Shown piece by piece: positions 1-7,036 of a stretch of DNA of 13,256 bases. This stretch comes from Synergistaceae bacterium (GTDB taxonomy: Bacteria > Synergistota > Synergistia > Synergistales > Aminobacteriaceae), in assembly GCA_022837505.1 (NCBI GenBank), contig JALHFZ010000047.1:1-13256 (forward strand), written 5' to 3'. A program made the translations under genes and the position numbers. The notes beneath the pieces were generated by a model that searched no databases, had not been told where the DNA came from, and saw only the letters and a program-made list of their open reading frames with translations. Every line of letters starts with the position of its first letter. Within the stretch, counting starts at the first letter, position 1.

Positions 1-1644
1 CTCTTCTCCCTCTGGGTCGCCCTCACCTTCACCCCCATGCTCGCCGCCCGGATCGGCAGTTCCTCCGGCCCCTCCCGGGGAAGCCGCCTGCTCACCGGCT
101 GGTGGCAGTGGCTCTACGAGGGGTTCGAGGACCTTCATCATGTCCTTGTAAAGACCGCCGTGGGGCACCCCTGGCTCGCCCTGCTGCTCTTCGGGGGGCT
201 TACCGCCGGTTCGGTGCTGATAACGAACCGCATCGGCTTTCAGTTTTTCCCCTCCTCCGACGAGGGGCAGGTCTCCATCTCCATGGAGACGTCGGCGTCG
301 GCATCCCTGGCCATGACGGACCGGCTGGTGAGGCAGGTGGAGAACCACGTTCTTTCTCTGCCCCACGTCAAGGGGGTGGACGCCGTCATCGGCGGCGGAG
401 GCTCCCGGTCAGGGCTCAACCGGGCCACCATGCGGATATACCTCGACGATGACCCCGACCGCCCGTCCAGCTTCGCCTTTGCCGCTCCCCTCCGTCCCCT
501 TCTCGCCTCCCTTCCCGACCTCAAGGCAAGCGTCAGCGCCGGAGGGGGCAGGGGAGGAGTGAGGGGAAAGACCATCCAGGTGGTCGTCCGGGGGGACGAA
601 ACAGAGGTGCTGAACGACCTTGCCATGAAGGTCATGGGGGTCCTCCGGAGTGTGGAGGGGGTCGTGGACGTGGACCTCGACTGGCGCACGGGACGGCCGG
701 AGATTCAGCTCATCCCCGACCGCCTTCGGATGGGTCGGCTCAATTTCAGCACGGAGAACCTCTCGGACATCCTGAGGGGGTACGTCACGGGGCTGAAGGC
801 GGGGGTCTTCCGGGAGAGGGGCAAGGAATACGACATCCTCGTGAAGCTCCGCTCCGAGGAGGTCTCGAGCCCCTTCCAGCTTCCGGACCTCCCCTTTTCC
901 ACCTCCGCCGGGTTCGTCTCCCTCCGGGACCTCGCCATGATCGAGGATACCATGGGCCCCACCCAGATCCTCCGGAAGGACCGGCAGCGCTCCATCACCG
1001 TGGACGGAAACGTCTCGGGGACGACGGTGGGGGAGGCCTACCGGGAGATCCGCCCCCTCATAGCGGAAATCCCCCTTCCTCCGGGGTACCGCATCACCTA
1101 CGCCGGAGAGATCCAGTCCATCCAGGACAACTTCGGCCCCCTCAACTTTGCCCTCGGGCTGGCGGTGCTCCTCACCTTTCTGCTCATCGCCGCCATCCTC
1201 GAGTCCTTCCTCTTCGCCTTCGTGATCATGCTTACCGTGCCTCTGTCCGTCATAGGCGTGGTCCCGGCGCTCATCCTGACGAAGACGCCCATGTCCATCT
1301 ACGGCCTCATGGGGGTCATCATGCTCGTGGGGCTCGTGGTGAACAACGCCATCGTGATCATCGACTACGCCGAGATCGTCCGGAAGGAGGGAAAGAACCC
1401 CGCCGAAGCCATCATCGAGGCGTGCAGAGTGCGCCTCCGGCCGATCATCATGGCGGACGTCACCTCCATCATCGCCATGATCCCCCTCGCCATCGGAGCG
1501 GGTGAGGGAGGCTCCTTCCGATCCCCCATGGCCATCGTTGCCATCGGCGGCCTCGTTGCCGGAGGGGTGCTCGCCCTCCTCGCCATCCCCCCGGTCTACG
1601 AGCTTGTGTGGAAGGCGAAATCCCGTTTCGGCTTCATGAACTGA
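1..1644 (+). CDS. RND-family efflux transporter, C-terminal half (5' end outside window)
   Basis: Inner-membrane proton-driven efflux pump of the AcrB/HAE-like RND superfamily, which normally works with a periplasmic adaptor and an outer-membrane channel. The reading frame is open from base 1; the first residues, LTFTPMLAAR, match the end of the TM6 region in this family, so the ATG at 37 is internal. About 547 residues are visible, roughly half of a usual 1,000-1,050. They show a TM7-like helix (near residues 53-75), a large periplasmic porter region with paired subdomains (about 80-370), then a C-terminal bundle of five helices including GLVVNNAIVIID and the RLRPIIMADVTSI stretch typical of TM10-TM11. 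The TM4 aspartates needed for proton relay would lie outside the window. The substrate cannot be told; drugs, bile salts or lipids are possible. It has no functional link to the sugar genes downstream, and no convincing terminator follows it. The family call is secure. Confidence 0.93.
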   Translation, partial: LFSLWVALTFTPMLAARIGSSSGPSRGSRLLTGWWQWLYEGFEDLHHVLVKTAVGHPWLALLLFGGLTAGSVLITNRIGFQFFPSSDEGQVSISMETSASASLAMTDRLVRQVENHVLSLPHVKGVDAVIGGGGSRSGLNRATMRIYLDDDPDRPSSFAFAAPLRPLLASLPDLKASVSAGGGRGGVRGKTIQVVVRGDETEVLNDLAMKVMGVLRSVEGVVDVDLDWRTGRPEIQLIPDRLRMGRLNFSTENLSDILRGYVTGLKAGVFRERGKEYDILVKLRSEEVSSPFQLPDLPFSTSAGFVSLRDLAMIEDTMGPTQILRKDRQRSITVDGNVSGTTVGEAYREIRPLIAEIPLPPGYRITYAGEIQSIQDNFGPLNFALGLAVLLTFLLIAAILESFLFAFVIMLTVPLSVIGVVPALILTKTPMSIYGLMGVIMLVGLVVNNAIVIIDYAEIVRKEGKNPAEAIIEACRVRLRPIIMADVTSIIAMIPLAIGAGEGGSFRSPMAIVAIGGLVAGGVLALLAIPPVYELVWKAKSRFGFMN

Positions 1645-1670
1645 GTTCTTTTTCCGCCCTGTGACCATTG

Positions 1671-1700
1671 TTGCATTAAAAGAATCCCGCTGGTATTCTT
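1671..1700 (+). promoter_or_regulatory. Candidate extended -10 promoter with inverted repeat, upstream of the FGGY kinase
   Basis: TTGCAT (1671-1676) and TATTCT (1694-1699) are separated by 17 bases, and TGG sits directly before the -10 hexamer, giving an extended -10 element. A perfect inverted repeat, AAGAAT (1680-1685) and ATTCTT (1695-1700), spans the spacer and the -10, where a repressor could block polymerase. The hexamers match consensus only partly, so this is a pattern-based call. Confidence 0.45.
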
Positions 1701-1729
1701 GATTTCAAAGCTGGAAAGGGGATGGCATC

Positions 1730-3271
1730 ATGCTCATTGGCGTTGACATAGGGACCGGCGGCACCAAGGCAGTCGTTCTCGACAGGAAGGGACGGATGCT
1801 CAGCCAGAGCTTCCGGGAATACGGCGTGATCACCCCCGCCCCCTCCTGGGCGGAGCAGTGGCCCGATGTGTGGCTCGAGGGGGTGGTGTGCACCCTCAAG
1901 GAGGCCCTGCATAAATCCGGGCTCGATAAAAAGGAGATTGCCGGCGTCGCCATCAGCGGACTCTACGGCGGCTCGGGCATCCCCGTGGACAGGGATATGG
2001 TCCCCCTCCGCCCCTGCATGATATGGATGGACCGCCGGGCACGGAAGCAGACCCGGTGGGTGAAGGACACCATCCCCCTCGAACAGATCTTCGGCATCAC
2101 GGGAAACTATGTGGACAGCTACTACGGCTTCACGAAGATCATGTGGATGCGGGACAACGAGCCCGATCTGTGGAAAAGAACCGTCCAGTTCGTCACCCCC
2201 AAGGACTACGTCATTCATAAATTCACCGGCGTCCTCGCCACGGACTATTCCTCCGCCGGAAACATCGGCGGCGTCTTCGATATACGGAAGAAGACCTGGT
2301 CCCCCGAGATGTGCGAGGCCCTCGGCATCCCCATCTCCCTCTTTCCTGAGAAGATCACGAGCTCCCACTCCGTGGTGGGCGGACTGAACAAACTTTTCGC
2401 CGATGCCACAGGCCTGCTTGAGGGGACCCCCATCGTCGCCGGAGGGATCGACGCGCCGGTGGCCCAGTTCAGCTGCGGCGTCATTCATGAGGGGGAGCAC
2501 GTGGCCATGATGGGCACGTCCACCTGCTGGGGAACCGTCCATGACGGAAAATACCTCTCCCCCGGCCTCATCAGCTTTCCCTACGTTGTCAACGACGACA
2601 CGACCATCTACACCTTCGGCGGCGGCGCCACCTCGGGAGCGGTCATCCGCTGGTTCCGGGACGAGTTCGGCGGGTGCGAGAAGGCCGTGCAGAAGACCTC
2701 CGGACTTTCCGCCTATGCCCTCCTCGAGATGGAGGCCCGGGACCTGAAGGCGGGGAGCAATGGGCTCCTGGTGCTCCCCTATTTCATGGGCGACCGGTCG
2801 CCCATCTGGGACCCCGACGCCCGGGGGGCGATTCTGGGCCTCTCCCTCATGCACACCCGGGGGCACGTCTACCGGGCCTGCATGGAGGCGGCGGCCTATT
2901 CCCTCAGGCACAACATGGAGGAGGCCGTCGGGGCGGGGATAGCCCTGGACGACACCTGCTACATGGTGGGCGGCCCGTCGAAGAGCGATCTGTGGACCCA
3001 TATCTTCGCCGACGTCACGGGGTTCAACATGAAGCGCCTCGCCCTCGACGTGGAGGCTCCCCTGGGGGACGCCTTCTTCGCGGGTCTCGCCACAGGTGTC
3101 TTCACCGACCCGGAGGAGATCAAATCATGGCTGACCTTCCGGGAGACGGCGGTGACGGACCGGCAGAATCACGAGATCTACTCCAGGTACTTCACTCTCT
3201 ACAAAAGGCTCTACGGACAGACGAAGGAGATCATGGGCGAACTGGCGGAGATGCAGACTGCGGCCATGTAG
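1730..3271 (+). CDS. FGGY-family carbohydrate kinase (pentulose/polyol kinase type)
   Basis: Cytoplasmic ATP-dependent kinase of the FGGY family (xylulokinase, ribulokinase, erythritol kinase relatives); it would phosphorylate a free sugar or polyol. The 513 residues match the family's usual 480-560. The N-terminal DIGTGGTK phosphate loop is at residues 6-13, the catalytic base is Asp241 in GGIDAP (equivalent by position to XylB Asp233), the xylulokinase-like GDRSPIWDPDARG follows, and the C-terminal adenosine motif GGPSKSDLW starts near residue 414. The ATG start has AAAGGGG (1715-1721) eight bases upstream; the ATG at 1722 is out of frame and soon stops. The next gene, 16 bases on, is an AraD-type epimerase, which points to a pentulose substrate such as L-ribulose or L-xylulose. 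Erythritol kinase EryA is also FGGY, so a tetritol or tetrulose substrate cannot be excluded. The family is certain, the substrate is not. Confidence 0.92.
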   Translation: MLIGVDIGTGGTKAVVLDRKGRMLSQSFREYGVITPAPSWAEQWPDVWLEGVVCTLKEALHKSGLDKKEIAGVAISGLYGGSGIPVDRDMVPLRPCMIWMDRRARKQTRWVKDTIPLEQIFGITGNYVDSYYGFTKIMWMRDNEPDLWKRTVQFVTPKDYVIHKFTGVLATDYSSAGNIGGVFDIRKKTWSPEMCEALGIPISLFPEKITSSHSVVGGLNKLFADATGLLEGTPIVAGGIDAPVAQFSCGVIHEGEHVAMMGTSTCWGTVHDGKYLSPGLISFPYVVNDDTTIYTFGGGATSGAVIRWFRDEFGGCEKAVQKTSGLSAYALLEMEARDLKAGSNGLLVLPYFMGDRSPIWDPDARGAILGLSLMHTRGHVYRACMEAAAYSLRHNMEEAVGAGIALDDTCYMVGGPSKSDLWTHIFADVTGFNMKRLALDVEAPLGDAFFAGLATGVFTDPEEIKSWLTFRETAVTDRQNHEIYSRYFTLYKRLYGQTKEIMGELAEMQTAAM

Positions 3272-3287
3272 ACCGGGAGGTGTACCC

Positions 3288-3986
3288 ATGTACGAACGAA
3301 TTCGAAGGGAAGCCGCAGGGGCGAACCGCCTGCTTGCCGAATACGGCCTTGTGATCCTCGCCTGGGGGAACGGAAGCGCCATCGACCGGGAGGCCGCTGT
3401 CGTGGCCATCAAGCCCAGCGGGCTCCCCTGCGGCGAGGCGGCACCGGAGAACATGGTCATAGTGGACCTGGCGGGCAGGGTCGTCGAGGGGGAGCTCCGC
3501 CCCTCATCGGATACGGCCACCCACCTCGTCCTCTACCAGGCCTTTCCGGAGATCGGAGGGGTGGTCCATACCCATTCCTCTGCGGCCACCGCTTGGGCCC
3601 AGGCGGGCCGGGCGCTGCCTGTTCTCGGAACGACCCACGCCGACACCTTTTACGGCCCCGTCCCCTGCACCCCCCCTCTCACAGGGGAGGACGCGGGAGA
3701 GGACTATGAAAAAAGGACGGGGGAGATCATCCTGAGGACTTTTTCCGGCCTCTCCCCCTCGGCGGTTCCCGCCGCCCTCGTGGGCGGCCACGGCCCCTTC
3801 GCCTGGGGGAAGGATGCCCTGGCGGCCGCGGAGAATGCCCTCATCCTTGAGGAGGTGGCGAAGACCGCCGCCCTGACCCTCTCCATCGCACCCCTCACCC
3901 CGCCCCTCAACTCCTCCCTCCTCGACCGGCACTATTTCCGCAAACACGGAGCGAGGGCCACCTACGGCCAGAAAAGGGAGGGGTAA
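3288..3986 (+). CDS. araD: L-ribulose-5-phosphate 4-epimerase (class II aldolase/AraD family)
   Basis: Cytoplasmic zinc enzyme that interconverts L-ribulose-5-phosphate and D-xylulose-5-phosphate by retro-aldol cleavage and re-addition, feeding the pentose phosphate pathway. Its 232 residues match E. coli AraD (231) along the whole length from memory. Zinc ligands are His94 and His96 (HTHS) and His168 (GGHGPFAWGK). Asp75 in SSDTATH, Asp119 in TTHAD and Tyr226 near the C-terminus match E. coli Asp76, Asp120 and Tyr229. The phosphate-binding IKPSG is at 41-45. The N-terminal motif reads GNGS rather than the usual GNVS, and GGHGP replaces HSHGP; neither removes a metal ligand. The Shine-Dalgarno GGGAGGTG (3275-3282) lies five bases before the ATG. 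It is coupled to the FGGY kinase upstream and followed by a strong terminator. Paralogues UlaF and SgbE perform the same reaction in ascorbate or gulonate pathways, so the upstream sugar is open. Confidence 0.88.
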   Translation: MYERIRREAAGANRLLAEYGLVILAWGNGSAIDREAAVVAIKPSGLPCGEAAPENMVIVDLAGRVVEGELRPSSDTATHLVLYQAFPEIGGVVHTHSSAATAWAQAGRALPVLGTTHADTFYGPVPCTPPLTGEDAGEDYEKRTGEIILRTFSGLSPSAVPAALVGGHGPFAWGKDALAAAENALILEEVAKTAALTLSIAPLTPPLNSSLLDRHYFRKHGARATYGQKREG

Positions 3987-4023
3987 AACTCCTCCCTTCG
4001 GAAGAATTCCTCTTTTTTCCTGT

Positions 4024-4071
4024 CCCCCTCTTTTCCCTTCCTGAAGGGCGGAAAAGAGGGGGTGTTTTTTT
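4024..4071 (+). terminator. Strong Rho-independent terminator after araD-type gene
   Basis: A perfect 13-bp stem is formed by CCCCCTCTTTTCC (4024-4036) and GGAAAAGAGGGGG (4050-4062). A 13-base loop containing CTTC/GAAG can lengthen the helix. A T-rich tail, TGTTTTTTT (4063-4071), follows at once. There is no matching T tract for the opposite strand, so it ends transcription of the kinase-epimerase unit in the + direction. Confidence 0.9.
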
Positions 4072-4167
4072 CTGCCCCTTCCGGCATTGAGACCCTTTCC
4101 GTCTGTTCCGGCTGGTGGATTTTCCTCCGTTGCGGGAAATCCCTCGGCTGATCAAAGGGGGGAAAGG

Positions 4168-4192
4168 GCGGCGTTTTTCCGCTGATTTTTTT
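4168..4192 (+). terminator. Possible weak second terminator before the sorC-type promoter
   Basis: GCGG (4168-4171) and CCGC (4179-4182) can pair around a 7-base loop, and a run of seven T (4186-4192) follows three bases later. The 4-bp stem is short, so efficiency would be low. It lies just before the -35 element of the next operon and could catch read-through past the main terminator. Confidence 0.25.
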
Positions 4193-4193
4193 C

Positions 4194-4222
4194 TTGACAC
4201 CCTCTCCCTTTAGTGATAAAAA
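4194..4222 (+). promoter_or_regulatory. Candidate sigma-70-type promoter of the polyol operon
   Basis: A perfect -35 hexamer TTGACA lies at 4194-4199. An AT-rich -10 follows: TAAAAA at 4217-4222 (17-base spacer, 4/6 match), or GATAAA at 4215-4220 (15-base spacer). It sits between the terminator at 4024-4071 and the regulator gene, in the only long intergenic gap, and nearly all downstream genes are closely packed. It is therefore the likely main promoter of the operon. Confidence 0.55.
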
Positions 4223-4244
4223 ATGTATGAGAGATTGTTCATTT
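4221..4244 (+). promoter_or_regulatory. Candidate operator for the SorC-type regulator
   Basis: An imperfect palindrome has outer arms AAATG (4221-4225) and CATTT (4240-4244) separated by 14 bases. It overlaps the -10/transcription-start region of the promoter upstream. Part of the right half, ATTGTTCATT (4234-4243), recurs with one extra base as ATTGTTGCATT at 1667-1677, over the -35 of the kinase-epimerase unit. SorC proteins often autoregulate from such positions. Binding here is inferred, not shown. Confidence 0.35.
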
Positions 4245-4317
4245 CTTGGGCTTTTGCTCATTCCCAGAGAACGCTTCCGCCAGAGATCCATGGGACTTCC
4301 GAGAGGATGTTCAGAAA

Positions 4318-5307
4318 ATGGTCAGTGTGGATTCCCAGCGCCTCATGGTAAAGATCGCCCGCAAATACTACGAGGAAGACCTCACCCAGGCGGAAATCGC
4401 CGCAGCCTGCGGCATCTCCCGCCAGAAGGTGCAGCGTCTTCTTGATCAGGGCAGAAAAGACGGTCTCATCCGCATCTTCATCCGACCCCCCCTTCATCTT
4501 CATGAAAAACTCGAAAGCTCCCTCGAAGGGCTCTACGGCCTTCGGGAGGCCGTCGTCGCCGACGTGGAACCCTCCATGAGCGGCGAAATGATACGGGCGG
4601 CCATCGGCCTGGCAGCCGCCGAATACCTCCTGAAAAATCTGCTGGACGGACTGAAGATCACCCTGAGCTGGGGGGAGACCCTTCTGGCCATGGCTAGATC
4701 CCTCTCCCGCCATACCAGCCAGCGGAAGATTAAAAATATAACCCTCATCCAGGGGCTCGGCTTCGTCTCCGACCCCACCATAGATACCCATTCCTACGAG
4801 ATCGTCAACATCATGGCCGAGGCCCTCAGGGCGAAGAAATTCCTCCTGATGGCCCCGGGAATCGCCGCCGACGCCGAGGCCCGGGAGATGTTCCTCCGGG
4901 ACCCGGGCGTCTCTGAAGTGCTGAATATGGCCGGAAGGGCGGACATCGCCTTTCTCGGAATAGGGACGGTGACCCCCGAGACCCTCATCATGAGGAAAAA
5001 GGACGGCATCTCACCGGAAGAACGGGAGATGCTCCGCTCCCGGGGGGCCGTGGGGGATGTGCTGCTCCGCTATTATGACGGCTCGGGGCGGCTGGTCCCC
5101 TCGGAGATCGACCGCCGGGTGGTGGGGCTCACCCTTGAGGAGATCTCCTCCATTCCGACGGTGGCCGCCCTGGCGGGCGGGCCGGGGAAGGCGGAGGCCA
5201 TCGCCGGCGCCCTCGGGGGAAAACTTGTGAATGTGCTGATCACCGACCATCTCACCGCCAGGGAACTTATTGAACTCAAGGGAGAAGGAACTCAGCATTC
5301 AACCTGA
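4318..5307 (+). CDS. SorC/DeoR-type sugar-responsive transcriptional regulator
   Basis: DNA-binding regulator of the SorC family (relatives DeoR of Bacillus, CggR, LsrR), which usually binds a phosphorylated sugar intermediate and controls its own operon. An N-terminal HTH spans about residues 22-45 (LTQAEIAAACGISRQKVQRL). The C-terminal sugar-binding domain shows LSWGETL, FLGIGT, GAVGDVLLRYYD and the closing LITDHLTARELIEL. The ATG at 4318 gives 329 residues, close to the family's roughly 315, with GAGAGG (4301-4306) upstream. The frame is open back to a TTG at 4246, but that adds 24 residues unlike the family and has no good ribosome site. The gene is first in the operon, 50 bases before the DhaK-type gene. 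A tetrulose phosphate or erythrose-4-phosphate is a reasonable effector guess. Whether it represses or activates cannot be read from the sequence. Confidence 0.9.
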   Translation: MVSVDSQRLMVKIARKYYEEDLTQAEIAAACGISRQKVQRLLDQGRKDGLIRIFIRPPLHLHEKLESSLEGLYGLREAVVADVEPSMSGEMIRAAIGLAAAEYLLKNLLDGLKITLSWGETLLAMARSLSRHTSQRKIKNITLIQGLGFVSDPTIDTHSYEIVNIMAEALRAKKFLLMAPGIAADAEAREMFLRDPGVSEVLNMAGRADIAFLGIGTVTPETLIMRKKDGISPEEREMLRSRGAVGDVLLRYYDGSGRLVPSEIDRRVVGLTLEEISSIPTVAALAGGPGKAEAIAGALGGKLVNVLITDHLTARELIELKGEGTQHST

Positions 5308-5308
5308 T

Positions 5309-5327
5309 CCTTTCCATTGTGGAAGGG
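5309..5327 (+). other. Intercistronic hairpin between regulator and DhaK-type gene
   Basis: CCTTTCCA (5309-5316) pairs with TGGAAGGG (5320-5327) around the loop TTG, an 8-bp stem with one G-U pair. No T tract follows, so it is not an intrinsic terminator. Between the regulator stop and the Shine-Dalgarno at 5343, it could protect the 3' end of a cleaved regulator message or tune relative expression. Confidence 0.35.
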
Positions 5328-5357
5328 GCCGGAAAAAAGAAAGAGGAGGTTTTTTCC

Positions 5358-6362
5358 TTGCAGCGTTTTGTGAACGATCCATCCATGGCAGTAGAGGATA
5401 TGCTCGTCGGATTTCTGAAAAGCCACGGTGATCTTGTGGAGGGGACGGAGAACCCCAGGGTTCTCAAATCCCGTACTGCCCCGGTCAAAGGGCGGGTGGG
5501 AATCGTCACCGGCGGAGGATCCGGACACAAGCCCGCCTTCATCGGATACCTCGGGCGCAACCTGGTGGACGCCGTGGCCGTGGGTGAGATTTTCTCCTCT
5601 CCTACGGCAAAGGCCTTTTACGACGCCTTCGCTGCCGCTGACGGAGGAGCGGGGGTGGCCTGCCTCTACGGAAACTACGCGGGGGACAATATGAACGTGA
5701 AGATGGCCCGGGAGCTCGCCGAAGAGGACGGCATCCGGGTGATGACCGTTGTTGCCAACGACGATGTTCCCTCCGCACCGAAGGGGGAGGAGAAGAAGCG
5801 CCGGGGCGTGGCGGGGGAGATCTTCATGTGGAAGGCCGGAGGGGCGAAGGCGGCCCTCGGCGGTTCCCTCGAAGAGGTCATCGCGGCGGCACAGAAGGCC
5901 GTGGACAACACCCGCAGCGTGGGTGTGGGGCTCACCCCCTGCACAATCCCGGCGGTGGGGAAGCCGAATTTCGCCATCGAGCCGGGCACCATGGAAGTGG
6001 GGATCGGCCATCACGGCGAGCCGGGGATCGCAGTGACCGATCTGACCTCCGCCGACGAAGTGGCGAAGTCCATGGTGGACATCGTCCTTCCGGATCTTCC
6101 CTTCAAAGAGGGGGACGAGGTCGCGGTTCTCCTGTCGGGTCTCGGAGCCACCCCCGTAATGGAACTCTATATTCTCTACGGAAGGATGGCCGCCCTTCTG
6201 GAGGAAAAGGGGCTCACCATCCACCGGTCCTACGTGGGGAACTATTTCACCTCCCTCGAGATGATGGGGGCCACCCTCACCGTCATGAAGCTCGACGACG
6301 AACTGAAAGAGCTCATCGACTTCGAGGCGGAGAGCATGGGGCTCACCCAGTTCGGAAGATAG
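5358..6362 (+). CDS. dhaK: Dihydroxyacetone-kinase-type ketose kinase, substrate-binding subunit (DhaK; possibly tetrulose kinase)
   Basis: DhaK-fold subunit that binds a short ketose covalently through a histidine and receives a phosphate from the DhaL subunit; cytoplasmic. With the TTG at 5358 it has 334 residues, the normal DhaK length. The family's opening motif then starts correctly (FVNDP at 4-8), and GAGGAGG (5343-5349) lies eight bases upstream. The in-frame GTG at 5319 adds 13 lysine-rich residues and falls in a hairpin, so it is unlikely. Active-site residues by homology to E. coli DhaK are His57 in GGGSGHKP, Asp110 in GNYAGDNMN and substrate-binding His219 in GHHGEPG. The C-terminal KLDDELKEL is also family-typical. 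The dhaL-type gene starts three bases after the stop. Next to an erythritol/threitol-dehydrogenase-like gene and an RpiB-type isomerase, the substrate is more likely erythrulose (as in mycobacterial LerK/DerK) than dihydroxyacetone. That assignment is inference. Confidence 0.9.
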   Translation: MQRFVNDPSMAVEDMLVGFLKSHGDLVEGTENPRVLKSRTAPVKGRVGIVTGGGSGHKPAFIGYLGRNLVDAVAVGEIFSSPTAKAFYDAFAAADGGAGVACLYGNYAGDNMNVKMARELAEEDGIRVMTVVANDDVPSAPKGEEKKRRGVAGEIFMWKAGGAKAALGGSLEEVIAAAQKAVDNTRSVGVGLTPCTIPAVGKPNFAIEPGTMEVGIGHHGEPGIAVTDLTSADEVAKSMVDIVLPDLPFKEGDEVAVLLSGLGATPVMELYILYGRMAALLEEKGLTIHRSYVGNYFTSLEMMGATLTVMKLDDELKELIDFEAESMGLTQFGR

Positions 6363-6365
6363 GGC

Positions 6366-7013
6366 ATGAATTCCTTCGCGAACAGGGACGGCGCTGTGGT
6401 CGTCCGGGAGATGATCCGGGTCATCGGGGAGAACAGGGCCTATCTCAGCGAGATCGACGGCGCCATCGGCGACGGAGATCACGGAGTGAACATGGACAAG
6501 GGGTTTTCCCTCTGCCTCTCCCGGGTGGACTGGGAGACTGCCGACTTCACCACGGCCATGAAGACTCTGAGCAGGATTCTCCTTATGGAGATCGGCGGGT
6601 CCATGGGCCCGATCTACGGCACCTTCTTCGACCAGATCGCCAAGGGGGCGAAGGACAGGGAGCGGATCGACGGCTCCGCCTTCAGCGCCATGCTGGGGTC
6701 CGCCGCCTCTGAGATTGAAAAGCTCGGAGGAGCCGTTCGGGGGGACAAGACCCTCCTCGATTCCCTTCTGCCTGCGGTGGAGGCCTTCGATGCCTCCTTT
6801 GAGGAGACGGGGGATTTCGCAAAGGCCCTCACGGCTCTGCAGGCCGCGGCGGAGGAGGGAAGGGAGTCCACCAGGGACATGGTCGCCCGGGTGGGCCGGG
6901 CAAGCAGGCTCGGAGAGCGCTCGAGGGGCGTCCTCGACGCCGGAGCGACCTCGTGCTGCCTCCTGCTGAATTCCATGGCGGAGTCCGTCAAGGAGCTGCT
7001 GAAAGAGGAATAA
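6366..7013 (+). CDS. dhaL: Dihydroxyacetone-kinase-type kinase, nucleotide-binding subunit (DhaL)
   Basis: DhaL subunit that carries a magnesium-bound nucleotide and passes phosphate to the ketose held by DhaK. The 215 residues match E. coli DhaL (about 210). Asp31, Asp36 and Asp38 in DGAIGDGDHG are the metal-binding cluster, GGSMGPIYGTFF and GDKTLLD follow, and GRASRLGERSRG ends the nucleotide site. The usual DPGATS reads DAGATS. In ATP-dependent enzymes DhaK and DhaL are usually fused; in PTS-dependent enzymes they are separate and need DhaM. Here they are separate and no dhaM-like gene is seen, so the phosphoryl donor is open. The ATG lies three bases after the dhaK-type stop with only a weak ribosome site, suggesting translational coupling and balanced subunit output. 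Confidence 0.9.
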   Translation: MNSFANRDGAVVVREMIRVIGENRAYLSEIDGAIGDGDHGVNMDKGFSLCLSRVDWETADFTTAMKTLSRILLMEIGGSMGPIYGTFFDQIAKGAKDRERIDGSAFSAMLGSAASEIEKLGGAVRGDKTLLDSLLPAVEAFDASFEETGDFAKALTALQAAAEEGRESTRDMVARVGRASRLGERSRGVLDAGATSCCLLLNSMAESVKELLKEE

Positions 7014-7036
7014 CGAACGGAAAGGGGCGTTCAGAA

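Noticed and set aside
1638..1653. GAACT-G-AGTTC followed by five T as a terminator for the RND gene
   Set aside because: The stem is only 4-5 bp, low in GC and has too small a loop to be stable; it also overlaps the stop codon.
409..1668. Minus-strand open frame opposite the RND transporter
   Set aside because: His/Asp/Gly-rich repetitive translation with no domain, mirroring the codon pattern of the RND gene.
1645..1729. Possible riboswitch or structured leader upstream of the FGGY kinase
   Set aside because: The gap is only 85 bases and holds a promoter-like element; no conserved aptamer-like helices were seen.
1676..3001. Long open frame on the minus strand opposite the FGGY kinase (441 codons)
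   Set aside because: It lies wholly opposite a gene with clear family motifs, has low-complexity His/Gly/Asp-rich composition typical of antisense frames in GC-rich DNA, and shows no recognisable domain.
3974..3997. GGGAGG/CCTCCC inverted repeat across the araD-type stop codon as a terminator
   Set aside because: Only six pairs and no adjacent T tract; the perfect 13-bp stem at 4024-4062 explains termination better.
4006..4040. Pyrimidine-rich tract as a possible repeat or CRISPR-like element
   Set aside because: No repeated unit with spacers; it is simply the left arm of the terminator plus flanking T/C-rich bases.
4246..4317. TTG at 4246 as the start of the SorC-type regulator
   Set aside because: The extra 24 residues do not resemble the family, there is no good ribosome site, and the ATG at 4318 has GAGAGG upstream and gives the usual length.
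5319..5357. GTG at 5319 as the DhaK start
   Set aside because: It lies in the loop/stem of a hairpin and adds a lysine/glutamate-rich tail; the TTG at 5358 has GAGGAGG at ideal distance and gives the family's normal N-terminus.
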